This document shows, piece after piece, positions 7,837 through 16,708 of a stretch of 23,247 nucleotides of DNA; within the stretch, counting starts at the first letter, position 1; each line of letters starts with the position of its first letter. The notes under the pieces are model-generated. The model was not told the DNA's origin. It saw only the letters and a list, made by a program, of their open reading frames with translations, and made no database searches. This DNA is from Desulfocapsa sp. (lineage in GTDB: Bacteria > Desulfobacterota > Desulfobulbia > Desulfobulbales > Desulfocapsaceae): assembly GCA_029934815.1 (NCBI GenBank), contig JAOZLM010000007.1, positions 1-23,247 of the forward strand, written 5' to 3'. Position numbers and translations under genes: made by a program.

Positions 7837-9142
7837 ACAACTTACGATTATCAATAACGCGCTGCGCTTTTCCTTCACTACGCTGAATCGTTTTTGGTTC
7901 AACCAGCTTCACTTTGCAGGTAACACCAAGCATATCTTTTATGTCACCCTGAATACGGTTGGTAAGTTTTTCAAGCACTCGTATTTCATCAGAGAAAATA
8001 TCTTCACTCACTTCAACTTCCACATCCATGGTATCCATGTTACCAACCCTGTTTACCACAATCTGATAATGGGGTTCGACACCTTCTGTTCCCATAAGGA
8101 CATGTTCAATCTGAGACGGGAAGACATTCACACCACGGATAATCAGCATATCGTCAGTTCGGCCTGTTACCTTCTCCATGCGCACCATAGTTCGTCCACA
8201 TTCGCAGGGATCATAGATCAAACGTGAAATATCTTTTGTCCGGTAACGGATAATGGGAAATGCTTCTTTGGTAAGAGTGGTAAAAACAAGTTCACCTTTC
8301 TCTCCGGGAGGAAGTACTTCACCGGTATCCGGATCAATAATCTCAGGGAGGAAGTGATCTTCAAAAATATGCATGCCTGATTTCCCTTCAAGACACTGCA
8401 TGGAAACACCTGGCCCCATAACTTCGGACAAGCCGTAAATATCAACGGCTTTAATATTTAACTTGCGCTCCACTTCGTCACGCATATTTTCGCTCCAGGG
8501 CTCAGCCCCGAAAACGCCAACCCGTAAAGAGAGTGATTTGGGATCAACACCTAAAGATGCCATGGTTTCTGCAAGATTTAACGCATAAGATGGAGTAGCA
8601 AGCAGTACCGAGGATTTAAAATCCTGCATAATGGTTATCTGACGTTTGGTATTTCCACCGGAAACGGGGATAACCGTTGCGCCAAGACGTTCAATTCCAT
8701 AATGCGCCCCAAGACCACCGGTAAAGAGACCATACCCATAGGCGTTATGGATCATGTCTTTAGATGTCGCTCCAGCACAGGTAAGCGCTCTTGCCATCAG
8801 TCCTGACCATGTTTTCAGATCTTCCTTGGTATACCCGACAACCGTTGGTTTCCCGGTAGTACCTGAAGAAGCATGTACCCGCACAACCTCATCCATGGGC
8901 ACGGTAAAAAGCCCAAAAGGATAATTATCACGCAGATCTTCTTTAACGGTAAATGGAAGTTTTGCAAGATCCGCAAGAGACTGAATATCTTCAGGCTTCA
9001 CGCCAGCCGCATCCATTTTTTCACGATATGGAGCAACAGTTTTATAAACCCGTGCCACCAGTTTTTTTAATCGTGTTAATTGTACGGATTCCAGCCCAAC
9101 ACGGGGCAGGGTTTCCATTTCTTCTTCCCAATAGAGTGTCAT
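7835..9142 (-). CDS. paaK: Phenylacetate-CoA ligase (first copy)
   Basis: AMP-forming aryl-acid CoA ligase, 435 residues. Motifs in order: N-terminal LYWEEEMETLPR; HASSGTTGKPTVVGYT (glycine-rich AMP loop with the usual Lys, about residues 90-105); GYGLFTGGLGAHYG; DIYGLSEVMGPG (A5); YRTKDISRL (A7); GRTDDMLIIRGVNVFPSQIE (A8 hinge); and the terminal EGKAQRVIDNRKL with the C-domain lysine. It lies 15 bases after iorB with GAGGG as ribosome-binding site, so it is very probably co-transcribed with iorAB. Known biology: IorAB makes aryl-acetyl-CoA from aryl-pyruvate, and PaaK interconverts aryl-acetate and its CoA ester. The substrate (phenyl-, hydroxyphenyl- or indoleacetate) cannot be assigned from sequence alone. 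Confidence 0.95.
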   Translation of the reverse strand: MTLYWEEEMETLPRVGLESVQLTRLKKLVARVYKTVAPYREKMDAAGVKPEDIQSLADLAKLPFTVKEDLRDNYPFGLFTVPMDEVVRVHASSGTTGKPTVVGYTKEDLKTWSGLMARALTCAGATSKDMIHNAYGYGLFTGGLGAHYGIERLGATVIPVSGGNTKRQITIMQDFKSSVLLATPSYALNLAETMASLGVDPKSLSLRVGVFGAEPWSENMRDEVERKLNIKAVDIYGLSEVMGPGVSMQCLEGKSGMHIFEDHFLPEIIDPDTGEVLPPGEKGELVFTTLTKEAFPIIRYRTKDISRLIYDPCECGRTMVRMEKVTGRTDDMLIIRGVNVFPSQIEHVLMGTEGVEPHYQIVVNRVGNMDTMDVEVEVSEDIFSDEIRVLEKLTNRIQGDIKDMLGVTCKVKLVEPKTIQRSEGKAQRVIDNRKL

Positions 9143-9157
9143 GGTTTAGCCCTCAAG

Positions 9158-9739
9158 CTAATCAGTTATTTTTCTTCCGGCAGCAAAAGCCTTCAAATTG
9201 ACTTCACGAAAACGCTCAGGAACACGAGTGTTGATAATTTCCTCATAAACACTCACATCCATGGGCAGAAAGGTAGACATAGCACCAACCATTACAACAT
9301 TGGCCGCTTTTACTTCTCCGGCTTCCTGCGCAATGTCAAATGCGTCAACCACAACCACTTCAACTCCCTGAGCGGTGATACTGTCGAGTGCATTTACCGG
9401 GTATGCCACCTGACCATTGGCAACCGCCGGTGGTTTAATCTGCTGACTGTTGACAATAACTTTTGATTCTTTGTGCAGATAGGGAAGATAGCGGGCTGTT
9501 TCCATCAGTTCAAAAGAAATGAGGATATCAGCCTTACCCGGTTCGATAAGGGGACTGTATACTTTTTTCCCATAGCGTAATTGAGCAGTAACCGATCCAC
9601 CACGTTGAGCCATTCCATGTACTTCACTCTTTTTGGCATCATATCCGGCAGAAAGTAATGCATACGCCGTAATTTCACTGGCGAGTAAGATTCCCTGCCC
9701 GCCAACACCCGAAAAGAGAATGTTTCCTGTTGTACTCAT
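9158..9739 (-). CDS. iorB: Indolepyruvate ferredoxin oxidoreductase, beta subunit
   Basis: Gamma-type domain subunit of the two-subunit indolepyruvate:ferredoxin oxidoreductase, 193 residues, usual length. It begins with the signature NILFSGVGGQGILLASEI and continues KKSEVHGMAQRGGSVTAQLRYG, both diagnostic for IorB and the homologous pyruvate oxidoreductase gamma domain, and has the mid-protein VVVVDAFDIAQEAG and NVVMVGAMSTFLP. With IorA it oxidatively decarboxylates aryl-pyruvates from aromatic amino acids, passing electrons to ferredoxin. It starts 2 bases after the iorA stop codon, which ensures equal translation, and is followed closely by phenylacetate-CoA ligase 1. Confidence 0.96.
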   Translation of the reverse strand: MSTTGNILFSGVGGQGILLASEITAYALLSAGYDAKKSEVHGMAQRGGSVTAQLRYGKKVYSPLIEPGKADILISFELMETARYLPYLHKESKVIVNSQQIKPPAVANGQVAYPVNALDSITAQGVEVVVVDAFDIAQEAGEVKAANVVMVGAMSTFLPMDVSVYEEIINTRVPERFREVNLKAFAAGRKITD

Positions 9740-9741
9740 TG

Positions 9742-11547
9742 TTATTCTCCTTTCCTGTTGATTGCATCAAATTTACACAGTGCAAAACATTGTCCGCAAC
9801 CGTTGCATTGAACTCCGTTTATCACAGCAAAACCTTTTTGTTTCTCTTTGTACCCTTTGCTCACTGCTTCTTCTTTTGTCATTGGTGTCCAGCTGATTGC
9901 AGGGCAACCAAGTTTCACACAAGCGCCGCAACCCTTGCAATTCTCAGTTGTAGTGAGATAAGGGTTATGTACGGCATTTTTAATCTCCGGCAGAAGCACA
10001 CAAGGAGCACGGGAAATAACAACTGCATATTCGTCCAGCTCAAGGGCTTTTTTCAAGGCCTCTTTGCATGCTTTAATATCGTGCGGATTAACTACTTCCA
10101 CATGTTTGACACCAACCGCCTCACAGAGTTTTTCAATATTGATGGCATGTGCCGCTTCACCTTTAATATTACAGCCGGATGCAGGATTATTCTGCTGTCC
10201 TGTCATGGCGGTGATACGATTATCGAGGATAACAAGCACTGAACTTGAATCATTATAAATAGAGTTTATCAGTCCATTAATTCCAGTGTGCATAAAAGTG
10301 GAATCACCAATCACCGAAATCAACTTTCCTTTTCCGGCATCCCCTAAGGCTTTGGACATACCATGTGCTATGGTTACCGATGCGCCCATGCAGACACAGG
10401 AATCCATGGCAGAAAGTGGTGGCAGAAAACCCAGGGTGTAACAACCGATATCACCGGATACAAAAACATCCTTCATTTTAGAGAGATTGTAAAACACACC
10501 ACGGTGAGGACAGCCGGCACACATATTTGGCGGACGCATTGGCAGTTCTGCAGGCGGGAACAGTTCAGGAGCAGAATCCGGCTCAATGGATGTTCTTACA
10601 ATTGAAGTGTTCAGTTCTCCCTGGTTGGGGATACAATCTTTTCCACGACACTCAACACCCATAGCTTTTATGTGGTGTTCAAGAAATGGATCAAGTTCTT
10701 CCACAACAAATAATTCATCAACAGTTGCAGCGAATGCTTTAATCTCATTCTCGGGCAGCGGCCAGCACATACCAAGCTTTAATACTGCAGCTTCAGGAAA
10801 TGCTTCTTTCACATAAAGATACGCGACACCGGCAGTGATAAAACCACGTTTTTTATCCCCTTCTTCTATGCGGTTATATTCGCCGTTTTCAGCAATTTTT
10901 TTCAGCTCACCCATACGCTCTTCAACAACCTTGCGACGATTTCTGGCAAGGGCCGGCAGCATAACAAATTTGGCAGGAGATTTTTCGATTCCACATTCAG
11001 CCTGCGAGCTGAGCATTTCACCTTTACTAACGATCCCTTTTACGTGGGCTATGCGTGTAGTAATCCGAAAAAGAACCGGAGTATCAAGACGCTCTGAAAG
11101 TTCAAAAGCCTCTTTCAACATCTCTTTAGCTTCCGCAGGATCAGATGGCTCAAGCATGGGAAGTTTTGCCGCATAAGCATAATTGCGGTTATCCTGCTCA
11201 TTCTGTGAAGAGTGCATTTCCGGATCATCAGCAGTAAGAATAACCAGACCGCCACGAACACCGGTATACGAAACGGTGAAAAGTGGATCAGCAGCCACAT
11301 TCACGCCAACATGCTTCATGGTGGCAAGAGCGCGTACACCAGCAAAAGCAGCACCGATGGCTACTTCAAGACCAACTTTTTCATTGGGAGCCCACTCGGT
11401 GTATACTCCTTCATATTTGGAGAGATTCTCCATAATTTCTGTGGATGGTGTTCCGGGATAGCCGGAGGCTACTTTCACCCCTGCCTCATAGGCAGCCATG
11501 GCTATGGCTTCGTTGCCGGACATCCAGAGCGAACTTGCGTCTGTCAC
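9742..11547 (-). CDS. iorA: Indolepyruvate ferredoxin oxidoreductase, alpha subunit
   Basis: Large catalytic subunit, 601 residues. The N-terminal pyrimidine-binding domain opens WMSGNEAIAMAAYEAGVKVASGYPGTPSTEI; the thiamine-diphosphate domain holds PPNMCAGCPHRG, then GDIGCYTLGFLPPLSAMDS and the metal-binding GDSTFMHTGINGL with DNRITAMTGQQ. The C terminus carries two [4Fe-4S] ferredoxin motifs: C537, C540, C543 and C548 followed by Pro, and C581, C584, C587 and C591. Reaction: aryl-pyruvate + CoA + oxidised ferredoxin gives aryl-acetyl-CoA + CO2 + reduced ferredoxin. The start is GTG at 11545-11547 with AGGTGA at a good distance; no ATG fits. It is the first gene of the minus-strand run, facing 620 bases of non-coding DNA. 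Confidence 0.96.
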   Translation of the reverse strand: MTDASSLWMSGNEAIAMAAYEAGVKVASGYPGTPSTEIMENLSKYEGVYTEWAPNEKVGLEVAIGAAFAGVRALATMKHVGVNVAADPLFTVSYTGVRGGLVILTADDPEMHSSQNEQDNRNYAYAAKLPMLEPSDPAEAKEMLKEAFELSERLDTPVLFRITTRIAHVKGIVSKGEMLSSQAECGIEKSPAKFVMLPALARNRRKVVEERMGELKKIAENGEYNRIEEGDKKRGFITAGVAYLYVKEAFPEAAVLKLGMCWPLPENEIKAFAATVDELFVVEELDPFLEHHIKAMGVECRGKDCIPNQGELNTSIVRTSIEPDSAPELFPPAELPMRPPNMCAGCPHRGVFYNLSKMKDVFVSGDIGCYTLGFLPPLSAMDSCVCMGASVTIAHGMSKALGDAGKGKLISVIGDSTFMHTGINGLINSIYNDSSSVLVILDNRITAMTGQQNNPASGCNIKGEAAHAINIEKLCEAVGVKHVEVVNPHDIKACKEALKKALELDEYAVVISRAPCVLLPEIKNAVHNPYLTTTENCKGCGACVKLGCPAISWTPMTKEEAVSKGYKEKQKGFAVINGVQCNGCGQCFALCKFDAINRKGE

Positions 11548-12016
11548 TTTATTTCACCTGAAATAGTTTTATCTTATGCTGGGCTCTTAAAAAGCCCGCT
11601 ACCTGCCATTTCAATCAAGTCTGAAATGACTATCTTAAATAAGTCTTCATTTTGCACTAACTTGTCGTATGTAACATAAGTCAAAACCCTGCAAACTACC
11701 CTAAAAAGTGGCTATCAATCAAGTGATTTTTTCCGGTTTCATCTGGTATTCCAGCATCAGCAGACAAGCCTGACTAACGAGAACCGTACCACGGAGTGTG
11801 GACATTTCTAACAACCCGCCGTATTTCCATACTAAACGGCGATCCTGACCTAAGAAAGTTTTTAATTAATTTGTAAAAAACACTTGACGAATAGGACGTA
11901 CAGCGCTACCAATTGCCTGAGTTAGAAAAGAAGCTGAATGGTCATTCATTCATAGTTAATGATTCGTTTCAACTAAAAGTAGTCTGAATACCATCCATCA
12001 GAATACCACATGGATG
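11548..12016. other. Intergenic region between divergent iorA and the SulP gene
   Basis: No convincing gene is present. Contents: a small GGGCT/AGCCC hairpin at 11581-11597, a diverged half-copy of the second repeat family (11605-11632), a short CGCCG/CGGCG hairpin near 11817-11841, and TTTGTAAAAAACACTT at about 11870-11885, which resembles the left end of copies A and B but without the rest. TTGACG at 11884 could be a -35 box for the SulP gene, but its -10 partner is poor. Promoters for iorA must lie here but none stands out. Confidence 0.5.
11605..11632. repeat. Diverged half-copy of the second repeat family (copy D)
   Basis: The segment ATTTCAATCAAGTCTGAAAT followed by GAC corresponds to ATTCCGGATCAAGTCCGGAAT followed by GAC in copy C. 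The central ATCAAGT is retained while both arms have changed together (ATTTCA with TGAAAT against ATTCCGG with CCGGAAT), so the hairpin is preserved. The other half of the element is not recognisable here. Confidence 0.55.
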
Positions 12017-12143
12017 AGTTTATAAAAAACTTCATATTTAAGGCGCGTGTATTCACTATTATTCCGGCGTACCAAACTCCATCGCAACGATAGTGAATGA
12101 ACTGCAACAAAGAAGATGAAGAGTTTTGATAAATCCATCATTA
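12017..12143. repeat. Palindromic intergenic repeat, copy B
   Basis: Ungapped 119-base match to 167-285 (similarity continues through CCATCATTA). The ends TATAAAAAACTTCATATT and AAGAAGATGAAGAGTTTT are nearly identical to copy A, while the central part differs more. In the stem (12051-12065 with 12084-12098), two A-T pairs of copy A have become C-G pairs and one C-G has become a T-G wobble; two mismatches exist. It ends 25 bases before the SulP start codon and thus forms part of that gene's leader or promoter region. Confidence 0.85.
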
Positions 12144-12167
12144 ATTTAACAGGAGAATCTTCATATT

Positions 12168-14369
12168 ATGTTTCTAGCAAAAATTTTTCCCTTTTTACTC
12201 TGGTTTAAAGGGTACAAAGGAGAATCATTCAAACTTGACCTGGTAGCCGGTATCACCGTCGCCATGGTTTTGATTCCCCAATCCATGGCCTATGCCCAGC
12301 TTGCCGGGCTTCCTGCATATTATGGTTTGTACGCAGCTTTTCTGCCGCCCATGATTGCAGCCCTTTTTGGTTCCAGTCGTCAACTTGGAACTGGTCCTGT
12401 TGCTGTTGTTTCCCTTATGTCAGCAGCATCCCTTGAGCCTCTGGCCACTGCCGGATCTCCAGAATTTATCGCATATTCCATCATACTGGCACTTGTTGTT
12501 GGTATCTTCCAGTTCTCCCTTGGTGTGTTGCGACTTGGAATGGTTGTAAACTTTCTTTCTCATCCGGTAATTAATGGTTTCACTAATGCTGCTGCCATTA
12601 TTATTGCATCATCTCAGTTCTCTAAATTCTTTGGCGTATATGTTGATAAGGCTCCACATCATTACGAAACAATGATGCGTGTTGGAAAAGCTGCCATGGA
12701 TTACACCCATATGCCAACACTGATTTATGCTATTTCAGCAGTCACCATTATGGCGCTACTGAAAAAATTTGCACCAAAAGTGCCAAATGTATTGGTGGCA
12801 GTTCTTATCACCACTGTTATTTCTTATTTCACAGGTTTTAACAACGATGCACAGATTGATGTTTCTGCTATTAAGGATGCTTCAATTGCCCATCAAATCC
12901 AGGAATTCAATGCCGCCACAAACCGTATTGAAGAACATGGCGGAAATCGTGCAGCACTTGGTAAAGTCATAGATGAGCTGAAAGCTGCTGAGACTGCTTC
13001 TCATGGCGGACCATCCATTGAAGTGATTAAAATTGAGTCGGAGGTACGAATTCTTACTTCCCATATGGATCACGCGAAGGAAGAAGCACATCTCCTTCGA
13101 AAAGCACTTCGTGACATGAAATTTGAGGCAGTCTTAAACGGAGAGGAATACACGTTTTATCCCAAAGGTGATATTCCCGCCGGTGTGACAACTGACGGCG
13201 GAACATGGCGCTTGAAAGTGAAAAACAAACCTCTTCATCCCACAAAAGAAACCATTAAGGACACAAAGACAGGTGAAGATAAAATTGTTGGTCTGACAAT
13301 GATGGGTGGTGGTGCAATCGTTGGCAAGATTCCTGAAGGTTTGCCTGAATTTAAGGCACCCGATCTGACACTAAAAACATTTATGAAGCTTCTGCCTACG
13401 GCTATCATTATTTCGCTCCTTGGTTTTATGGAAGCTATTGCTATTGCTAAAGCCATGGCTGCCCAAACTGGTCAGAAGATTGATGCAAACCAGGAACTTA
13501 TTGGACAGGGACTTGGTAACATTCTAGGCTCTTTTGGTGGTAGTTATTCCGTTTCCGGTTCTTTCTCCCGGTCTGCTGTTAACCTTGCAGCTGGCGCTGT
13601 TTCCGGTGTTTCTTCAGTGGTCACATCCATTATGGTTGTTATCACCCTGCTCTTTTTCACTCCCCTTCTCTACCATCTCCCACAGGCAACACTTGCTGCT
13701 GTAATTATGATGGCCGTTATTGGGCTTCTAAATATTAAGGGTTTTGTACACGCCTGGCATGCACAAAAGTATGACGGTATCATTTCTGTTCTCAGCTTTC
13801 TGGTTACCCTTTACTTTGCACCGCACCTTGATAAAGGTATCATGGTTGGCTTTGTGCTTTCTATGGGAGTCTTCCTTTACAAATCAATGCGTCCTGTTGT
13901 GGCTGAACTGTCCATGCACGAAGATAAAGTACTCAAAAGTGCAGAACATTATCGTTTGAAAGGCTGTAGACATATTTCTGTTGTCCGGTTTGATGGAGCA
14001 TTGTTCTTTGCAAACGCCAGTTACCTTGATGAGCAGGTTGCAAAATTCAGAACCGACCATAAAGATCTCCGCTATATTCTCCTTGATGCCAGTGGTATTA
14101 ACGATATGGATGCCTCGGGTGAAGAATCACTTTCCATGATTGTTGATCGTCTGCGTTCTGCCAAGCTTGGCTTTGCCATGTGTGGTGTTAAAGGACAGGT
14201 TATGGCTGTTATGGAAAGAACTCACCTGCTGGATAAAATTGGCATGGAGAACCTCTATCCCAATACCGAAACAGCAGTTGCATCAATCGTTAATGAAATT
14301 CATAACGCTACGGATCTGCCGGAAGGTGGCTGTAATAACTGTCCGTTGACTAAATATATCCCTGCCTGA
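12168..14369 (+). CDS. SulP-family (SLC26-like) anion transporter with STAS domain and large insertion
   Basis: Inner-membrane transporter of the SulP/SLC26 family; members carry sulfate, bicarbonate or other anions, and the substrate is not readable here. The 733 residues exceed the usual 550-600. Residues about 20-222 form the first half of the membrane domain (LVAGITVAMVLIPQSMAYAQLAGLPAYYGLYAAFLPP, GTGPVAVVSLM, HPVINGFTNAAAIII). Residues about 225-380 are a hydrophilic insertion with a likely coiled coil (about 255-320). The second membrane half resumes at GKIPEGLPEF and includes GQGLGNILGSFGGSYSVSGSFSRSAVN. A STAS domain covers about 600-705 (LRYILLDASGINDMDASGEE). The tail GGCNNCPLTKYIPA adds a CxxC pair (C722, C725). 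AGGAGA precedes the ATG by 11 bases. A terminator follows, so the gene is probably monocistronic. Confidence 0.93.
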   Translation: MFLAKIFPFLLWFKGYKGESFKLDLVAGITVAMVLIPQSMAYAQLAGLPAYYGLYAAFLPPMIAALFGSSRQLGTGPVAVVSLMSAASLEPLATAGSPEFIAYSIILALVVGIFQFSLGVLRLGMVVNFLSHPVINGFTNAAAIIIASSQFSKFFGVYVDKAPHHYETMMRVGKAAMDYTHMPTLIYAISAVTIMALLKKFAPKVPNVLVAVLITTVISYFTGFNNDAQIDVSAIKDASIAHQIQEFNAATNRIEEHGGNRAALGKVIDELKAAETASHGGPSIEVIKIESEVRILTSHMDHAKEEAHLLRKALRDMKFEAVLNGEEYTFYPKGDIPAGVTTDGGTWRLKVKNKPLHPTKETIKDTKTGEDKIVGLTMMGGGAIVGKIPEGLPEFKAPDLTLKTFMKLLPTAIIISLLGFMEAIAIAKAMAAQTGQKIDANQELIGQGLGNILGSFGGSYSVSGSFSRSAVNLAAGAVSGVSSVVTSIMVVITLLFFTPLLYHLPQATLAAVIMMAVIGLLNIKGFVHAWHAQKYDGIISVLSFLVTLYFAPHLDKGIMVGFVLSMGVFLYKSMRPVVAELSMHEDKVLKSAEHYRLKGCRHISVVRFDGALFFANASYLDEQVAKFRTDHKDLRYILLDASGINDMDASGEESLSMIVDRLRSAKLGFAMCGVKGQVMAVMERTHLLDKIGMENLYPNTETAVASIVNEIHNATDLPEGGCNNCPLTKYIPA

Positions 14370-14391
14370 TCGGCAAAAGATATAATAGTTC

Positions 14392-14431
14392 AAAAGGGTG
14401 TTATCCTCACAAAGGGTAACACCCTTTTTTT
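14392..14431 (+). terminator. Intrinsic terminator of the SulP gene
   Basis: A 12-bp stem (14392-14403 with 14417-14428, core GGGTGTTA/TAACACCC) with a 13-base loop, ending in an uninterrupted run of seven T from 14425. It lies 23 bases after the stop codon. Because the lower stem is A-rich on the left side, it could also work for the opposite strand. Confidence 0.92.
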
Positions 14432-14548
14432 GTCCGCACTTATAATAGGTTAGAACTTCCCTGAAGCTAAAATCACTTCCTTGCTCCCATGGAAGAGAAA
14501 TGATAAACTGAAAATATCGCAGATTAAAATTACTACGTTAACGGGGCT

Positions 14549-16708
14549 ATGAAAAATCAAGATCAAGTACAGGCAAGCTTAACAAGCAGTCGGAAAGGTA
14601 CCTACCTGTCACTTGCTTGCTGGACCCTGCTCATCCTTTTACTTGGCACATTCAGTTACTCACAGCTTGCCGATTTCACAAAAACAATTGCCATTTCTCA
14701 GGCGCGCTCACACCTGCAAAAAGACATTACTTTTCGTTCCTGGGTAGCATCACAAGGCGGAATCTATGTTCCGGTTAATGATAAAACGCCTCCCAATCCC
14801 TATCTTGCCCATATTTTATACCGTGATATACAACGTCCTGACGGAACGCCACTTACCTTGCTCAACCCGGCTTATCTGACTCGACTTGTAATCGGGGAAT
14901 ATGAAAAACTCTATGGCGTCGTCGGTAAAATCACCAGCCTAAAACCTATCAACAAACAAAATGAAGCCGATGAATGGGAAAAAAATGCACTCCACAGTTT
15001 TGACAGGGGGAAAGAAGAAGCCCTGACTTTTACAAATATCAACGGGAAACCTCACCTGCGTTTTATGCTGCCCCTGATAACTACAAATAATTGTCTGAGC
15101 TGTCATAGAGACCAGGGGTACCAGCTTGGAGATATCCGGGGTGGACTTTCAGTATCACTACCGATAACAACAATCATCAATGGTCAGCGGAGCACTTTTA
15201 AGAAACAGATTTTTATTCTAACGACCATCTGGACATTGGGAATCATCTTTATTCTTTTTCAAGGCCGCAGATTCTTACAAAGACAAGCAGAAAACCTTCT
15301 GGTAACTGACGAATTACAAAAAAACAGAGAACAGCTCAGGCAGAGTCTGGCCGAAAGGGACGCCATCACAAGCACCGTGCCCGATATCATGTATATGTTT
15401 AATGCAAAAGGATATTTACACTGGTGGAATAAAAGCCTTGAACGATTAAGTGATAAAACTGCAGATGAAATACCTGCCACCCATATCCTTCAATTTTTTG
15501 TTGAAGAAGATCGTGATAAAATTGCCACAGCTATGAAACAGGTCCTTACTGATGGCCATACCATTGTTGAAGGCAGAATTAACACGGTACAGGGCAGTCG
15601 TCATTTTCAATTAACAGGTGTTCGCCTCATACTCAATGACAAGCCCTATATTGTCGGTGTAGGACGTGACCTCAGTGAACACAGAGAAACAGAGAAGAAA
15701 CTTCTCCAGGCAAGAAATGATGCCGAAGCAGCCAACCGTGCGATAGCCACATTCCTGTCAAATATGAGTCATGAATTACGTACGCCCCTCAACGCAATTC
15801 TTGGATACGCACAAATCTTCACAAGAGACGATGATCTGTCATCACGCCATAAACGCGGCATAAAAACCATTTACGAATCAGGAGAACATCTCCTGATGCT
15901 TATTAATGACATTCTTGATCTGTCAAAAGTTGAAGCTGGAAAGATGAAGCTGGTACCAGTGGAATTTGATCTTCCCGAATTCTTTAATGGTGTAACGGAT
16001 GCTATCAAACTACGTGCCGCCGAAAAACACTTGAATTTCAAATACGAAGTCGCAGAAAACCTGCCACAGTCGATTATTGCCGATGAGTTACGACTGCGTC
16101 AGGTTTTATTTAATCTTCTCTCGAACGCCATCAAATTTACCGAAACCGGTTTCTGCAGTCTTATAGTAGAGGCAAGTGAATTTGGACAAAATATGATTAA
16201 GCTCACTATCCATGTGCAGGATAGCGGCCCCGGCATTCACCCTGAAATGAGAGAGAAAATTTTCCATCCTTTTCAACAGTCAGGTGATCCCCTTAAATTT
16301 GCAGAAGGTTCCGGGCTTGGCCTTGCCATCAGTCGTAGAATTATCACCTTAATGAATGGTACATTAACAGTTCGCAGTGATTTGGGAGAGGGCAGCAGTT
16401 TTTCTTTTTCCATAGAAGCCCCCATAGTAAAACGAAAAGAAGATGCCACCTCAAGCACTCTTCCACAACAGCACTGTGTAGACAATGAATGGCTGCATCC
16501 CATTCCGGGCTCTGCAATAACTGAAAAAATTTTACACAGTATTAAAGGCGGTGATATTGACGCCGTCATAGCATTAATAGCTCAGACAGGTGAAATCGAA
16601 TCCGGGAAATACAACGAATTTGCAAAAGAAATGGCCTTGCTGGCAGATGATTTCAAATTGACTGAAATGGAAACTTTCTTAGGGAATATACGTGACAAAC
16701 AGAAGTGA
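14549..16708 (+). CDS. Membrane sensor histidine kinase with heme-type DUF3365 domain and PAS
   Basis: Inner-membrane sensor kinase, 719 residues. Layout: membrane helix about 18-38; periplasmic domain 40-218 of the DUF3365/Tll0287-like type with a single CxxCH c-type heme motif (C182, C185, H186); second helix about 220-238; short coiled coil; PAS about 270-380; HisKA with phospho-acceptor H408 in SNMSHELRTPLNA; HATPase with N526 (N box), DSGPG 558-562 and GSGLGLA 587-593; and a C-terminal helical tail (about 655-715, KGGDIDAVIAL, FAKEMALLADDF) of the type seen at the end of many hybrid kinases, here without a receiver domain. The diguanylate cyclase gene overlaps its end by 17 bases, so the two form a sensor-response pair. 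The signal is probably a redox state, a gas or another heme ligand (inference). The ribosome-binding site is only a weak GGGG. Confidence 0.93.
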   Translation: MKNQDQVQASLTSSRKGTYLSLACWTLLILLLGTFSYSQLADFTKTIAISQARSHLQKDITFRSWVASQGGIYVPVNDKTPPNPYLAHILYRDIQRPDGTPLTLLNPAYLTRLVIGEYEKLYGVVGKITSLKPINKQNEADEWEKNALHSFDRGKEEALTFTNINGKPHLRFMLPLITTNNCLSCHRDQGYQLGDIRGGLSVSLPITTIINGQRSTFKKQIFILTTIWTLGIIFILFQGRRFLQRQAENLLVTDELQKNREQLRQSLAERDAITSTVPDIMYMFNAKGYLHWWNKSLERLSDKTADEIPATHILQFFVEEDRDKIATAMKQVLTDGHTIVEGRINTVQGSRHFQLTGVRLILNDKPYIVGVGRDLSEHRETEKKLLQARNDAEAANRAIATFLSNMSHELRTPLNAILGYAQIFTRDDDLSSRHKRGIKTIYESGEHLLMLINDILDLSKVEAGKMKLVPVEFDLPEFFNGVTDAIKLRAAEKHLNFKYEVAENLPQSIIADELRLRQVLFNLLSNAIKFTETGFCSLIVEASEFGQNMIKLTIHVQDSGPGIHPEMREKIFHPFQQSGDPLKFAEGSGLGLAISRRIITLMNGTLTVRSDLGEGSSFSFSIEAPIVKRKEDATSSTLPQQHCVDNEWLHPIPGSAITEKILHSIKGGDIDAVIALIAQTGEIESGKYNEFAKEMALLADDFKLTEMETFLGNIRDKQK

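Noticed and set aside
11581..11625. Possible sigma-54 promoter for iorA (TGGCAG, then GGGCT, on the minus strand)
   Set aside because: The GG and GC have the right 10-base gap, but the -12 element reads GGGC instead of TTGC and no activator site is seen.
9730..11679. Several plus-strand frames of 60-170 codons opposite iorA and iorB
   Set aside because: All are antisense to well-conserved catalytic domains and have no recognisable motifs.
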